Below are positions 24,956 through 32,756 of a stretch of DNA of 32,756 nucleotides, piece by piece. The notes below the pieces were generated by a model. That model was not told the DNA's origin. It made no database searches and saw only the letters and a program-made list of their open reading frames with translations. How positions within the stretch are numbered: the first letter of the stretch is position 1; every line of letters starts with the position of its first letter. Position numbers and translations under genes: made by a program. Location of the stretch: positions 1 to 32,756 of the IMG/VR virus record IMGVR_UViG_3300042691_017034. One strand, written 5' to 3'. This DNA comes from a virus.

Positions 24956-26232
24956 TGGCCCAGGCTCCCGTCTCCAGAAAGCTGGGGCTTACACGAGATC
25001 AGTTAGCTGCGTTCCTGCAAGATCACGAGCAGATCAGGCAGTTTGAAAACCTGTTCGCGCTGGTCGATGCCGAGGTTGCCCCTAATGCTGTTACGGAAGC
25101 CACGATCTTGGCTGGAAGTGCTGATGCTAGGGCGCAGCAGGCTCTAGATACCTTAGAGCGCATGACCAATGCCCTAGAGGCTCTGGCTGCTGCACCAGCG
25201 ATCCAGAGCAATAATTCTGCGGTTACGGATTACATTGATCTTAACCGCCTAGCACCATTTCTAAACGCTGATGGTCGCCTTGGCTGGAACGCGCTCGATA
25301 ACACGATGAACATCGGCCATGCTGATGGCGTTGTGCAGCAAGTCGGCCAAGAAGTTTATATGCGGGTAGTCAATAAGACTGGCTCTCCAATCCCCAATGG
25401 AACGGCTGTCGGTTTTGCTGGCGTAAATGGATTGGTGCGAATTGAGATCGCTCCATACTTGGCTGATGGTAGCGCACCTAATCTTTACTTTATTGGTGTT
25501 TCTACGCAGGACTTGGATGATGATGAAGTCGGCTTTGTCACGATCTATGGCCGCGTTAGCGACATTGATACAACCGGAACGCCTGTTGGCGAAGTTTGGG
25601 CTGTAGGAGATCTGCTCTGGGCGCATCCTACTATTGCCGGTGCGCTGACCAAGGTAAAGCCTACTGCTCCTGACAACGTAGTGTCTGTGGCTGCTGTCCT
25701 AGCTGTCGATGCCACTGCTGGGCAAATCATGGTTCGCCCAACAATTGAGTTGAATAAGAACTATGGGGTATTCTCTGACAGTTCACCAACTCAAACGCTT
25801 GGAGCCATTTACACTCCGCAAGCCATTACGTTTGACACCACTGACATCGCAAGCGGCGTATCGCGTGGCACTCCGACATCCCAGATTGTTGTTGCCGAAA
25901 GCGGTCTCTATCAGTTTTCGTTTTCTGCTCAGTTTGAAAGCGGAAGTGCGTCAACCAAGAGGATTTGGATATGGCCGCGCATTAACGGCAATGATGTAGC
26001 TAATAGCAATTCCGAAGTAACGATTAGTGGCGCTGGCACGACATTGGTTGCCTCATGGTCTTGGACGCTATCAATGACAGCAGGCCAATACTTTGATATG
26101 GTGTTTGCGGCTGATGATGTAGGGGTTACGCTTGTATCCAAAGCCGCTCAAGTTGGCGCTAACGGTACAGCCGCATTTGCGCGTCCGGCAGTGCCTTGCA
26201 TTATCTTGGAAGTGGCAGAGGTTCAGCAATAG
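24955..26232 (+). CDS. Tail fibre or needle-position protein with TNF/C1q-like C terminus
   Basis: This 425-residue protein lies where P22 encodes the tail needle gp26. The N-terminal ~85 residues are helical (GLTRDQLAAFLQDHEQIRQF, RAQQALDTLERMTNALEALA), giving a coiled-coil stalk. The middle (NKTGSPIPNGTAVGFAGVNG) is a beta-rich head-fibre-like repeat. The last ~150 residues look like a jelly roll (SGLYQFSFSAQFESGSASTK, then GQYFDMVFAADDVGVTLVSK), as in the TNF-like knob of the Sf6 needle. It could be the needle with a receptor-binding knob or a fibre. It is longer than P22 gp26 (233). Confidence 0.65.
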   Translation: MAQAPVSRKLGLTRDQLAAFLQDHEQIRQFENLFALVDAEVAPNAVTEATILAGSADARAQQALDTLERMTNALEALAAAPAIQSNNSAVTDYIDLNRLAPFLNADGRLGWNALDNTMNIGHADGVVQQVGQEVYMRVVNKTGSPIPNGTAVGFAGVNGLVRIEIAPYLADGSAPNLYFIGVSTQDLDDDEVGFVTIYGRVSDIDTTGTPVGEVWAVGDLLWAHPTIAGALTKVKPTAPDNVVSVAAVLAVDATAGQIMVRPTIELNKNYGVFSDSSPTQTLGAIYTPQAITFDTTDIASGVSRGTPTSQIVVAESGLYQFSFSAQFESGSASTKRIWIWPRINGNDVANSNSEVTISGAGTTLVASWSWTLSMTAGQYFDMVFAADDVGVTLVSKAAQVGANGTAAFARPAVPCIILEVAEVQQ

Positions 26233-26241
26233 GAAATCGAC

Positions 26242-26577
26242 ATGGCAGTCACGGTTAAAACTCTGATCCCGTCCAAGGAAGCTGAGGACACTCAGACCAC
26301 GCAATATACTGCGGTGAATTGCCGTGCGATCATTGATAAGTTCACTGCGACCAACACCAGCGCAGCAAATGAGACTATCAGCGTTAACTTGGTAGCCAAT
26401 GGCGATGTTGCTGGGAGCGCCAATCTGATTGTTGATACGCGATCAATCGCGCCAAATGAGACCTATACCTTCCCTGAGTTGGTTGGTCAGGTTCTTGATG
26501 CTGGAAGCTTCATTTCTTCCATTGCTAGTTCACCAAACACCTTGACCATTCGTGCCTCAGGCCGGGAGATCGTATGA
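26242..26577 (+). CDS. Small beta-rich virion protein
   Basis: This 111-residue protein is built of alternating strands (AVTVKTLIPSKEAEDTQTTQ, RAIIDKFTATNTSAANETIS, NLIVDTRSIAPNETYTFPEL). It forms an immunoglobulin-like beta-sandwich common in small phage accessory proteins. It lies between the needle-position gene and a cysteine-rich protein, and its TGA overlaps the next ATG. No specific role was recognised. Confidence 0.6.
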   Translation: MAVTVKTLIPSKEAEDTQTTQYTAVNCRAIIDKFTATNTSAANETISVNLVANGDVAGSANLIVDTRSIAPNETYTFPELVGQVLDAGSFISSIASSPNTLTIRASGREIV

Positions 26578-26978
26578 TGAAAAAGCCTATGTTCATGGTT
26601 GAAGGATTCGCTGGTCTGGAAATCAGCAAGCCTTTCCTGACCGCTGCCGAAAACAAGAAGAACACGCAGATCGCAATTGACGATTGGATGCTCGGCCCTG
26701 AGAATCCAACCAATGAGCGTGGTGCCAATGCACCTTACTGGCGCGCCCTTGGTAAAGCCATGCGAGTAGATGAAACGGAAGCTCGTCGCCGCCGTTGTTC
26801 GAATTGTAATTACTATAAGAATGACACGCTAACTCAGGCAAAGATGGAGCGTATCCCATGGAACGAGTGGGATGTGAATGCAGGGTTTCGCGGCCTTTGC
26901 GAGAAGCTTAATTTTATCTGTCACGACCTCCGTTCTTGCCAAGTTTGGGAGGAAAGGGAATTTGAATCTGAAGATTAA
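26574..26978 (+). CDS. Cysteine-rich virion-region protein, 134 residues
   Basis: The N terminus is MFMVEGFAGLEISKPFLTAA. Two cysteine clusters follow: RRCSNCNYYKN and GLCEKLNFICHDLRSCQVWE. The C-x2-C with later C-x7-C and C-x4-C spacing suggests a metal site (zinc or iron-sulfur). It starts at ATGATG overlapping the previous stop. No homologue is named; metal binding is inferred from cysteine spacing. Confidence 0.6.
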   Translation: MMKKPMFMVEGFAGLEISKPFLTAAENKKNTQIAIDDWMLGPENPTNERGANAPYWRALGKAMRVDETEARRRRCSNCNYYKNDTLTQAKMERIPWNEWDVNAGFRGLCEKLNFICHDLRSCQVWEEREFESED

Positions 26979-27042
26979 CTGTGATAGGGTAAAGCTACCG
27001 AGCGTCATTGAGCAGCCGGTGGCTCACCTTAAAGGGGTTTGA

Positions 27043-27504
27043 ATGACGCAGGATGGCTCACCAAAATACTGGCTCAGGCGGAACTTCACCGAGACGCTCA
27101 GTCTTTCGGAAGAAGCCTCTGATTGGCTGATTGCGCTTTGGGAAGTCATTCAGCTTTTTGATGATGTGGCAGACAAAGATCCAATTGACCGTGATGAATT
27201 AGATATGGTCATCTGGAATGCACTGGTCGGAATGCCTGCTAATTTATTTTACCAGCGCAACATTCATATTTTAACGCCTTTACTCAGCATTATGGTTTTG
27301 AAGTGGAAGGCATCTGACACTGTAGAGCGTAATGGAGAAGCTTGCGCCACCAGCTTTGTTTGGCGCGCTGGATATTATGATCTGGTCTTGGCTACCGTTC
27401 AGCTTGAACATGGCGCACAGGCCGCAATGGATATAGGCCATGCTGTGCTGAAGCTTTATGGCGAAAGCCTGGAGGATTACATGAAGGAAATGCAAGATGC
27501 CTGA
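27043..27504 (+). CDS. Helical protein in the gp14 position, with DDxxD-like motif
   Basis: This 153-residue protein is almost all helix: EEASDWLIALWEVIQLFDDV, ADKDPIDRDELDMVIWNAL, LTPLLSIMVLKWKASDTVE. The acidic stretch FDDVADKD sits at the end of a helix as in isoprenoid synthase-fold proteins, but no second metal motif is clear. In P22, gp14 (a head/ejection-related gene) lies here before gp7. The name is positional only. It overlaps the gp7-like gene by 8 bases. Confidence 0.6.
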   Translation: MTQDGSPKYWLRRNFTETLSLSEEASDWLIALWEVIQLFDDVADKDPIDRDELDMVIWNALVGMPANLFYQRNIHILTPLLSIMVLKWKASDTVERNGEACATSFVWRAGYYDLVLATVQLEHGAQAAMDIGHAVLKLYGESLEDYMKEMQDA

Positions 27505-28189
27505 TCCTATCAGTGCAGTCATTGGTGGTGTAGCAACGCTGGGATCATCCGTTATTGGTTCTAGTGCGGCTAAATCCGCTGGTGCGGCTCAAGAACGTGC
27601 TGCCATGCTTGGAGTTGAAGAGCAGCGCGCAGCACGCGAGGAAACTCGCCGCCTTTTGCAGCCTTATGTATCTGCTGGGGATCCAGCCCTACAGGCTCTG
27701 ATGGGTGCCTTAGGATTGCGTGGCCCAGAGGAGCAAGCTGCATTTGTTTCTCAGCAGGAACAGAGCCCAATTTTTCAGGCATTGGCTCGGCAGGGTGAAG
27801 AAGCCATGTTGCAGCAGGCATCTGCGACTGGTGGATTGCGCGGCGGAAACCTTCAAGGTGCGCTGGCCCAGTTCCGTCCTGCACTGCTCAATCAGTTCCT
27901 TGAACAGCAGTATAGCCGCCTTGGTGGATTGACTACGCTCGGTCAGCAATCTGCTGCTGGGGTTGGTTCCGCTGGTATGCAATCTGCTACCAATATCGGA
28001 AACTTGCTTGGTCAAGCTGGTCAGGCTCAGGCTGGTGCGGCTCTTGGATCTGCCCAAGCATGGGGACAGGGCCTTAGTGGATTGGCTCAGATCGGTGGCA
28101 TACTTGCGGGAAGATCAGGCGGCGGAAACCTTGGCCGATTAGTTCCTGATGTGACATCAACCATCTCTGCAAATCCGAGTATTTTCTAA
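27497..28189 (+). CDS. DNA ejection protein, P22 gp7-like
   Basis: This 230-residue protein is close in length to P22 gp7 (229). The N terminus (PISAVIGGVATLGSSVIGSS) is a hydrophobic amphipathic stretch followed by AAKSAGAAQERAAMLGVEEQ. The central glutamine-rich helices and C-terminal Gly/Ala repeat (GQAGQAQAGAALGSAQAWGQ) fit a protein ejected with the DNA to cross the periplasm. It directly abuts the next ejection gene at TAATGG. The second-to-last part has a Gly-rich loop (GRSGGGNLGRL). Confidence 0.82.
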   Translation: MPDPISAVIGGVATLGSSVIGSSAAKSAGAAQERAAMLGVEEQRAAREETRRLLQPYVSAGDPALQALMGALGLRGPEEQAAFVSQQEQSPIFQALARQGEEAMLQQASATGGLRGGNLQGALAQFRPALLNQFLEQQYSRLGGLTTLGQQSAAGVGSAGMQSATNIGNLLGQAGQAQAGAALGSAQAWGQGLSGLAQIGGILAGRSGGGNLGRLVPDVTSTISANPSIF

Positions 28190-28977
28190 TGGCTGGACCA
28201 TATGATTATTCGATAAATGTCCCAAACCCAGTTGCTGGGTTTTTGCAGGGTGTTCAGGTCGGGCAGGCGGTTCGCCAGCAAGAAGCTGAAAGGCTGCAAG
28301 CGGAGCAGAAAAAGCAGTTAGAAGCTGCATTCCTTCAGGATATTCGCGGCGCAATTCAGAACCCTACGCCAGAGCGTTGGCAGGAACTTTATGCCAAGCA
28401 TCCTATGATGTACGAGCAGATTTCAGCCATTCGCAAAGGCACCGCCCCAGCAACTGCCAATCTGTTTACCAATACCGCATTGAAGGTTCTGCAGTTTGAT
28501 GCGCTTGGCGATGTTGAAGGTGCTGCAAAGCAGGCTGAGGACGCTGCTGCTGCGGCCACTGCAAGCGGTATGACTGAGGAAGCTCAGAAGCTTACAGACA
28601 TGGCTACCACCTATCGTCGTATGCAGGCTGATCCTACGCAGCGCCGTGGTGCTGTTGCTGGCCTTTTGGCGGTTTATGCCACGCCAGAGCAGTACGACCG
28701 AATCAGTAAGGTTTACGGTTTTGATATGCCAGCGCCTCTGGCTGAATATCAGGCGCGTCTCCGCAAGGATGGTAAAGAAGCTGCTGACACATGGTGGAAG
28801 CTAGAGAGTGGCAAGTTCCTCACAACTGATGATGCGTTTATCAATGTTGAGGAATATCTTAAGCGCGGCGGCCCAATTACTGGAGCACCAGCGCCCAAAG
28901 GTGTTACCTTCACCCCTGTAAAAGCACCGGAAGGAGGTCAGACGGCAAAACCGTCTGGTAACTTTCAAGGGAAGTGA
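28189..28977 (+). CDS. DNA ejection protein, gp20-like, likely frameshifted fusion
   Basis: This 262-residue protein has the position and composition of P22 gp20. Helices include VPNPVAGFLQGVQVGQAVRQ, EAERLQAEQKKQLEAAFLQD and KQAEDAAAAATASGMTEEAQ. It is shorter than P22 gp20 (471). Right at its end the frame +1 is open for a further ~106 codons and encodes an M15-like peptidase domain (next entry), so the full-length product may be a fusion of about 365 residues made by frameshifting. The last codons are PSGNFQGK, stop TGA 28975-28977. Confidence 0.8.
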   Translation: MAGPYDYSINVPNPVAGFLQGVQVGQAVRQQEAERLQAEQKKQLEAAFLQDIRGAIQNPTPERWQELYAKHPMMYEQISAIRKGTAPATANLFTNTALKVLQFDALGDVEGAAKQAEDAAAAATASGMTEEAQKLTDMATTYRRMQADPTQRRGAVAGLLAVYATPEQYDRISKVYGFDMPAPLAEYQARLRKDGKEAADTWWKLESGKFLTTDDAFINVEEYLKRGGPITGAPAPKGVTFTPVKAPEGGQTAKPSGNFQGK

Positions 28978-29287
28978 CATTGATCCGATTGGTGATCTTG
29001 GAAAGCTTGGATTCACTCCGACCAGTGGGTTCAGGACGCAGAGACATCAAGAGGCATTGCGAGAGCAGGGATTAACGCAAACCAAGACTGGGGCACATCC
29101 TAAGGGTGATGCTTTAGATTTTATGCCTCCTAGAGGTATGAACATTAATCAAGCGATGCAGATTATACGGCAACGCTATCCTGGTGCTAGAGTTGCTCCT
29201 AGCAACAAAGGTGCAATTCATGTAACCTTGCCTGGATGGGGCAAGGCCCCTGATGTTAGCGGTTCTCGCCGCAGATATGGTGATTGA
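28922..29287 (+). CDS. M15 peptidase-like domain, +1 frame after gp20-like gene
   Basis: A frame open from 28922 to TGA 29285-29287 contains no ATG, GTG or TTG before TTG 29057, yet the coding signature begins upstream of it. DLGKLGFTPTSGFRTQRHQE is followed by the M15 motif H-P-K-G-D-A-L-D (H-x2-G-x-A-x-D) and a second histidine in GAIHVTLPG. The S-G-F-R-T motif is part of the family and lies before TTG 29057. It probably forms the C-terminal domain of the preceding ejection protein by +1 frameshift (for example on TTT-C at 28963-28966). Otherwise it is a broken gene or a one-base sequencing error. It could locally open peptidoglycan during DNA entry. Confidence 0.65.
   Translation, partial: KHRKEVRRQNRLVTFKGSDIDPIGDLGKLGFTPTSGFRTQRHQEALREQGLTQTKTGAHPKGDALDFMPPRGMNINQAMQIIRQRYPGARVAPSNKGAIHVTLPGWGKAPDVSGSRRRYGD
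28931..28957 (+). promoter_or_regulatory. Perfect Shine-Dalgarno followed by a 7-bp hairpin
   Basis: AAGGAGGT (28931-28938), a full complement to the 16S anti-Shine-Dalgarno, is followed at once by CAGACGG (28939-28945), loop CAAAA and CCGTCTG (28951-28957), a perfect 7-bp stem. It lies inside the gp20-like gene, 6-18 bases before the likely shift site, and no start codon sits at initiation distance. It may slow ribosomes to promote frameshifting. Confidence 0.55.
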
Positions 29288-29289
29288 AT

Positions 29290-32010
29290 ATGGCTGAACA
29301 GTATCAGGAAGGCGAAGTTCTCAAGGGCAGCGATGGCAAGACGTACATCGTTGTCGGCGGCGTTCCTCGTGAGCAGGTGTCTGCTCCAGCCATAGAAGGC
29401 GGTGTTTATCGTTTGCCAACTTCTCCGCAGAAGGCTGCTAAAGAAGAGCGTGAAGCGGCTGGAGAAGAACGCGCACAGCGCGGTGAACAGCGTGCCATTG
29501 AAAGCACCGCGTTTGACCAGATTGGAAAGATCCGCACTGAATTTCTTGGTATCCCAGAGGTTAAAGAATTTCGCGGCGTTCTGAACTCAACGCGCCAGAT
29601 CATTGGTCTTGCTCAACGTGAAGGTTCTCCTATGGGGGATCTTGGCTTGATCTTTTCCTATATGAAAACGCTTGATCCTGGCTCTGTGGTTAGGGAAGGT
29701 GAACAGGCAAATGCGCAGAATGCCGCTGGCGTTCCAGAGCGTATCCGCAACTATTATAACCAACTTATTGCTGGTGAGCGTCTATCGCCTGAGCAGCGCG
29801 CTGACATGGCTAATACTGCCATCAACATCTACAACACGCGCAAAGTAGGTTATGAAGATCTTGCCAATACCTATCGTGGATTGATGGGCAATCTTGGCGC
29901 TAACCCTGATGAGCAGGGTATCACGCTTGCTCCTGCTCTTGAGTTTGGCGCAAAGCCAGGTGAGCAACCTCCTGCTCCCGGCGCTCCATCCCAGTTTGGT
30001 GCGCCGCGCATTGAAGTGGCAAAGGGTGAGGCGTTCTCAACTGAGCAAGACTTCAAGCGCCGCCAAGATAGCGCAGAAGCGTGGGCTGCAACGCAGGGTC
30101 TGCCGTTTGATCAGGCACTGGCTCAGTTCAATGCTACCATGCAGGCTAAGGGATATGGACCTGCTGGCAAAGAGACGATTGACGTTCTCCAGTGGTGGGA
30201 ACAGAACAAGCCTGGAGATCGTGGCGCTGTTGTTTGGGAACTTCCGGCCACTGGTAAGCGTGAAGGCGGTGCGCCTGGTCAGGTGGCGGCTGCTGGATCT
30301 GCTCTTCTCACTGGATACACTGGCGGTCTTGCAGAAGAGGTTGTTCAGCAGTTTAGCCCTGAGGCGGCTGCGAAGCTTGAAGCTGCCAAGCAGTATGGCC
30401 GCGAGGAATATCCTGGGACCACGTTAACTGGCGAAGTTATTGGCGGTCTACTTTCACCATTGACTAGGATTGGCCCAAGCGGAACTGTTGCTGGTGAGGC
30501 AGTACGCGCCGGAACCTATGGCGGTATCTCTGGTTTTGGTGAGGCCGCGCCTGATGCTGGTATTTCTGAACGTATTCTTCCTGCAATTGCCGGTGCAACA
30601 ATCGGGGGAACAACTGGTGCTGCAGCGCAGCGTTATGTCACTCCTGCTGTCACTGAATTTACAGAACGCTTTGTCGCACCAGTAGTTCAGCGCGGTATGA
30701 CTCCAGCTACGCAGCAGGCTATTCCAGCCGCTGAACAGGCTGGCATTCCGCTGCTCACCTCTGACATCATGAAGCCTCGCACATGGTTTGGGCGGTGGAC
30801 GCAGGAAACGCTTGAGAAGGTTCCAGTGCTTGGGACTGGTGGCGCTCGTTCTACCCAGCGTGAAGCGCGTGAAGCTGCTATCACCAAGCTATATGATGAT
30901 TTCCAAGCTGGCGCTCCTGAGATTGATGACATCACCAAGGACTTCCTAAAGGTGCGTGGCGAGCAGATTGGTAATCTAACGCGCCAAAAGACTGAGGTTC
31001 TGAATAAGGTCTCTGGTACACCTGTCGATGTTACCGATACGCTTGCTGTAATTGACTCTGGTATTGCTAAGTATGGCAGTCTTGAAAGCTATCAGCCATT
31101 GATCGCCAAGTTGCAGTCGTTCCGTAACGACCTGCTATCTGGTGACATGACCAAGATCGAACTGACGCGCAAAGCTATTGGCGATGCGCTCGGTGATGAT
31201 ACGCTTAAGCCGGTTTCAACTGAACTGAAAAAGATCGTTGGCGACATCTATCCTGCTCTGCGTCAGGATATGGGCCGTCACATCCAGAAGTTTGGTGAGG
31301 CTGGTGACTTTGCAAAGTGGCGCTCTGCCAATGAGCAGTTGTCAGACTTCGCAACGGATCTTGAAACTTCGACCATTCGCCGCGTTCTCACTAAGGGTGA
31401 GGCAACGCCAGAAGAGGCTCGTGCGCTTCTGTTCAGCCGTAATCGCAGCGATGTGCAGAAGCTGTTCAACAGCCTTAGTGAAGATGGAAAGCGCAATGCT
31501 CGTGGCCTGATCATTCAGGATATGGTTGAGAAAGCTGGCGGTATTGAAAACCTCAGCCCAGCACGATTTACCCGCGAATTGAAGAATGCTGGAAAGAAGA
31601 TTGGTGTTGCCTTTGATGCTGCAGATGCTGATCGCTTGACTGGTCTGCTTCGCGCCCTCCAATTCACGCGCCGTGCAGATCAGGCTGGTGTCACTACTCC
31701 TACTGGTCAGGCATTGATTCCGCTTCTTGCTGGTGGCCTTGGTGGTGCCAGCGCATATTTTGTACCTGGGGCAACTGGTGCTGCTGGCGCTCTTCTTACG
31801 ACTGCCATCGCTGGCGCTCGTATGTATGAGAGCAAGGCAGTAAAGAACATCTTGGTTGCATTGTCTCGCACCGCTCCGGGCAGCAAGGCAGAACAGAACG
31901 TCCTTTCCAGCCTTGCGCGAGTCCTATCTCAGCAGGCAGGTCAGGAAGGTGGTGAGGCTGGTCGCGCTGTTAGTGAGGAGATGGCTCCTCCCAAGGTTCC
32001 AACGCAATGA
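29290..32010 (+). CDS. Large DNA ejection protein, P22 gp16-position
   Basis: The ATG at 29290 gives 906 residues (a TTG at 29284 is in frame); the ribosome site is weak, so coupling to the preceding frame is likely. The N-terminal ~330 residues are soluble and helical. The middle has Gly/Ala-rich hydrophobic stretches (AAAGSALLTGYTGGLAEEVV; AGATIGGTTGAAAQRYVTPA). A last membrane-like segment is at about 805-840 (LIPLLAGGLGGASAYFVPGA). Such amphipathic and hydrophobic segments suit a protein ejected to form the trans-envelope channel. It is longer than P22 gp16 (609) and I saw no clear transglycosylase motif, which may instead be supplied by the M15 domain upstream. Confidence 0.82.
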   Translation: MAEQYQEGEVLKGSDGKTYIVVGGVPREQVSAPAIEGGVYRLPTSPQKAAKEEREAAGEERAQRGEQRAIESTAFDQIGKIRTEFLGIPEVKEFRGVLNSTRQIIGLAQREGSPMGDLGLIFSYMKTLDPGSVVREGEQANAQNAAGVPERIRNYYNQLIAGERLSPEQRADMANTAINIYNTRKVGYEDLANTYRGLMGNLGANPDEQGITLAPALEFGAKPGEQPPAPGAPSQFGAPRIEVAKGEAFSTEQDFKRRQDSAEAWAATQGLPFDQALAQFNATMQAKGYGPAGKETIDVLQWWEQNKPGDRGAVVWELPATGKREGGAPGQVAAAGSALLTGYTGGLAEEVVQQFSPEAAAKLEAAKQYGREEYPGTTLTGEVIGGLLSPLTRIGPSGTVAGEAVRAGTYGGISGFGEAAPDAGISERILPAIAGATIGGTTGAAAQRYVTPAVTEFTERFVAPVVQRGMTPATQQAIPAAEQAGIPLLTSDIMKPRTWFGRWTQETLEKVPVLGTGGARSTQREAREAAITKLYDDFQAGAPEIDDITKDFLKVRGEQIGNLTRQKTEVLNKVSGTPVDVTDTLAVIDSGIAKYGSLESYQPLIAKLQSFRNDLLSGDMTKIELTRKAIGDALGDDTLKPVSTELKKIVGDIYPALRQDMGRHIQKFGEAGDFAKWRSANEQLSDFATDLETSTIRRVLTKGEATPEEARALLFSRNRSDVQKLFNSLSEDGKRNARGLIIQDMVEKAGGIENLSPARFTRELKNAGKKIGVAFDAADADRLTGLLRALQFTRRADQAGVTTPTGQALIPLLAGGLGGASAYFVPGATGAAGALLTTAIAGARMYESKAVKNILVALSRTAPGSKAEQNVLSSLARVLSQQAGQEGGEAGRAVSEEMAPPKVPTQ

Positions 32011-32062
32011 CCTTTCCAAGCTCAGTAATTTCTGGCATAACGCCATCCAAGGAGTTTGATTG

Positions 32063-32756
32063 ATGGCCCTTACTCAGGTCACTGGACCTTATCCGATCTT
32101 CACGGATCTAGACGGGTCGCCGCTTGATGACGGCTACCTGTATATTGGTGCTGTCAACCAAGACCCTGAGACGAATCCGATCCAGGCTTACTGGGATAGC
32201 AACCTGACGATCCCGGCCACTCAGCCGATCCGCACGAACAATGGCTATGCGTGGCGCAATGGTACGCCTGGGCTGATCTATACCGCTGGTCAGTTCTCGA
32301 TCACGATCCGCAACAAGAAGAACGAGTTCGTCCTTTATAGCCCTGTTGGCTACGGATTCGATCCCGGTGCTGTCTCTGCGTCTGTGGTAAAGAACGACTT
32401 CACTGGCGACGGCGTTGAAACAGATTTCACGCTGTCCTCGGCACCCAGCACTAAGCTGGCAACCAACGCATTTATCAATGGCGTGTATCAGGAAAAAGAT
32501 AGCTACACGCTTGCCGGTAACGTAATTACCTTCTCGGTCGCTCCCCCGCTGAATAGCAGCATTGAGATCATGACCAATGAGACGGGTGTTATCAATTCAA
32601 CGAATGCCAGTCTGGTTAGCTATACTTTAACTGAACCTGGTGCTGTTCAACAGACTGTTCAGTCGCGTCTTGAGCAGTATATTTCCGTCAAAGATTTCGG
32701 CGCTGTTGGCGACGGCGTAGCGGACGACACTGCGGCAATTCAGGCCGCTGTGAACA
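32063..32756 (+). CDS. Tailspike, N-terminal part (3' end cut by window edge)
   Basis: The ATG at 32063 with ribosome site ccaaggagtttgattg opens a frame that runs to the window edge (231 codons). Residues 1-110 resemble the P22 tailspike head-binding domain: GPYPIFTDLDGSPLDDGYLY, IGAVNQDPETNPIQ and YTAGQFSITIRNKKNEFVLY. A linker domain (FTGDGVETDFTLSSAPSTKL) follows, then VKDFGAVGDGVADDTAAIQA, the start of the pectate-lyase-type beta-helix. The rest of such a protein is at the left edge (1-899). It is the receptor-binding and probably polysaccharide-degrading tail component. Confidence 0.88.
   Translation, partial: MALTQVTGPYPIFTDLDGSPLDDGYLYIGAVNQDPETNPIQAYWDSNLTIPATQPIRTNNGYAWRNGTPGLIYTAGQFSITIRNKKNEFVLYSPVGYGFDPGAVSASVVKNDFTGDGVETDFTLSSAPSTKLATNAFINGVYQEKDSYTLAGNVITFSVAPPLNSSIEIMTNETGVINSTNASLVSYTLTEPGAVQQTVQSRLEQYISVKDFGAVGDGVADDTAAIQAAVN

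Noticed and set aside
28939-28961. -1 frameshift at the A-AAA-C stretch before the hairpin
   Set aside because: The -1 frame meets TAA at 28959-28961 almost at once, so it would not reach the M15 domain; only +1 does.
29057-29287. Separate 76-codon gene starting at TTG 29057
   Set aside because: The ribosome-site-like AAGAGG is only two bases away and the start would cut off the conserved S-G-F-R-T part of the M15 domain; continuation of the upstream gene by frameshift fits better.
1-32756. tRNA genes, integrase, attachment sites, insertion sequences
   Set aside because: No cloverleaf, no tyrosine or serine recombinase motifs, no transposase and no terminal inverted repeats were seen; an att core cannot be judged without an integrase.
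32700-32756. Direct repeat joining the two ends of the window
   Set aside because: The last bases do not recur at the beginning, so circularity is inferred from gene content and is not shown by overlap.

Overview
This window looks like almost the whole genome of a short-tailed, P22-like podovirus. The virion genes follow the P22 order: small and large terminase, portal, scaffold, coat, gp4-like tail accessory factor, gp10-like tail factor, a needle-position protein, gp7-, gp20- and gp16-like ejection proteins, then a P22-type tailspike. I saw no integrase, excisionase, tRNA, CRISPR array, insertion sequence, DNA polymerase or RNA polymerase. A GapR-family (DUF2312) gene points to an alphaproteobacterial host; this is inference. 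An N-terminal tailspike piece runs off the right edge and a C-terminal beta-helix tailspike piece runs in from the left edge, so the sequence is best read as a circle or permuted linear genome opened inside the tailspike gene, probably with part of that gene missing.

Layout. Two transcription units diverge from a 94-bp control region (10144-10237). Leftward (10143 down to 2220): zinc-ribbon protein, ERF annealing protein, lambda-type exonuclease, HNH proteins, NinB, GapR-like protein, SSB, an HNH homing endonuclease, then a chain of small overlapping genes including a Lar-like antirestriction protein, ending in an XRE regulator and dCTP deaminase. Rightward (10238 to 15529): regulators, a DUF1064 nuclease-like protein, a lambda O-like initiator with four iterons inside its gene, a possible helicase loader, small proteins, a secreted Rap1a/Tai-like protein, a DUF3310 protein, and a ParB-like plus ABC-ATPase/GNAT pair. 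Packaging, head, tail and ejection genes (15516 to 32010) and the tailspike follow. At the left edge, after the tailspike end, comes a lysis cassette (XhlA-like protein, M15 endolysin, holin, i-spanin, embedded o-spanin). It meets the leftward unit tail to tail at 2220-2230.

Most interesting points. (1) The ParB-like / ABC-ATPase-GNAT pair resembles a DNA-modification module distantly like Mu Mom. (2) Its leader, and the leader of a homing endonuclease, share one architecture: an inverted repeat whose right arm contains the Shine-Dalgarno, with the -10 element in the loop and the left arm in the promoter spacer. Read-through RNA would hide the ribosome site, while locally started RNA would expose it. 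(3) An M15 peptidase domain lies +1 out of frame, without a conventional upstream start, just after the gp20-like ejection gene. That junction also carries a perfect Shine-Dalgarno and a 7-bp hairpin. (4) Four iterons in the initiator gene mark a probable origin.

Limits: everything was read by eye. Family names come from motif recognition and gene order, not database searches. Many small leftward genes are supported mainly by tight start/stop overlaps and ribosome sites.
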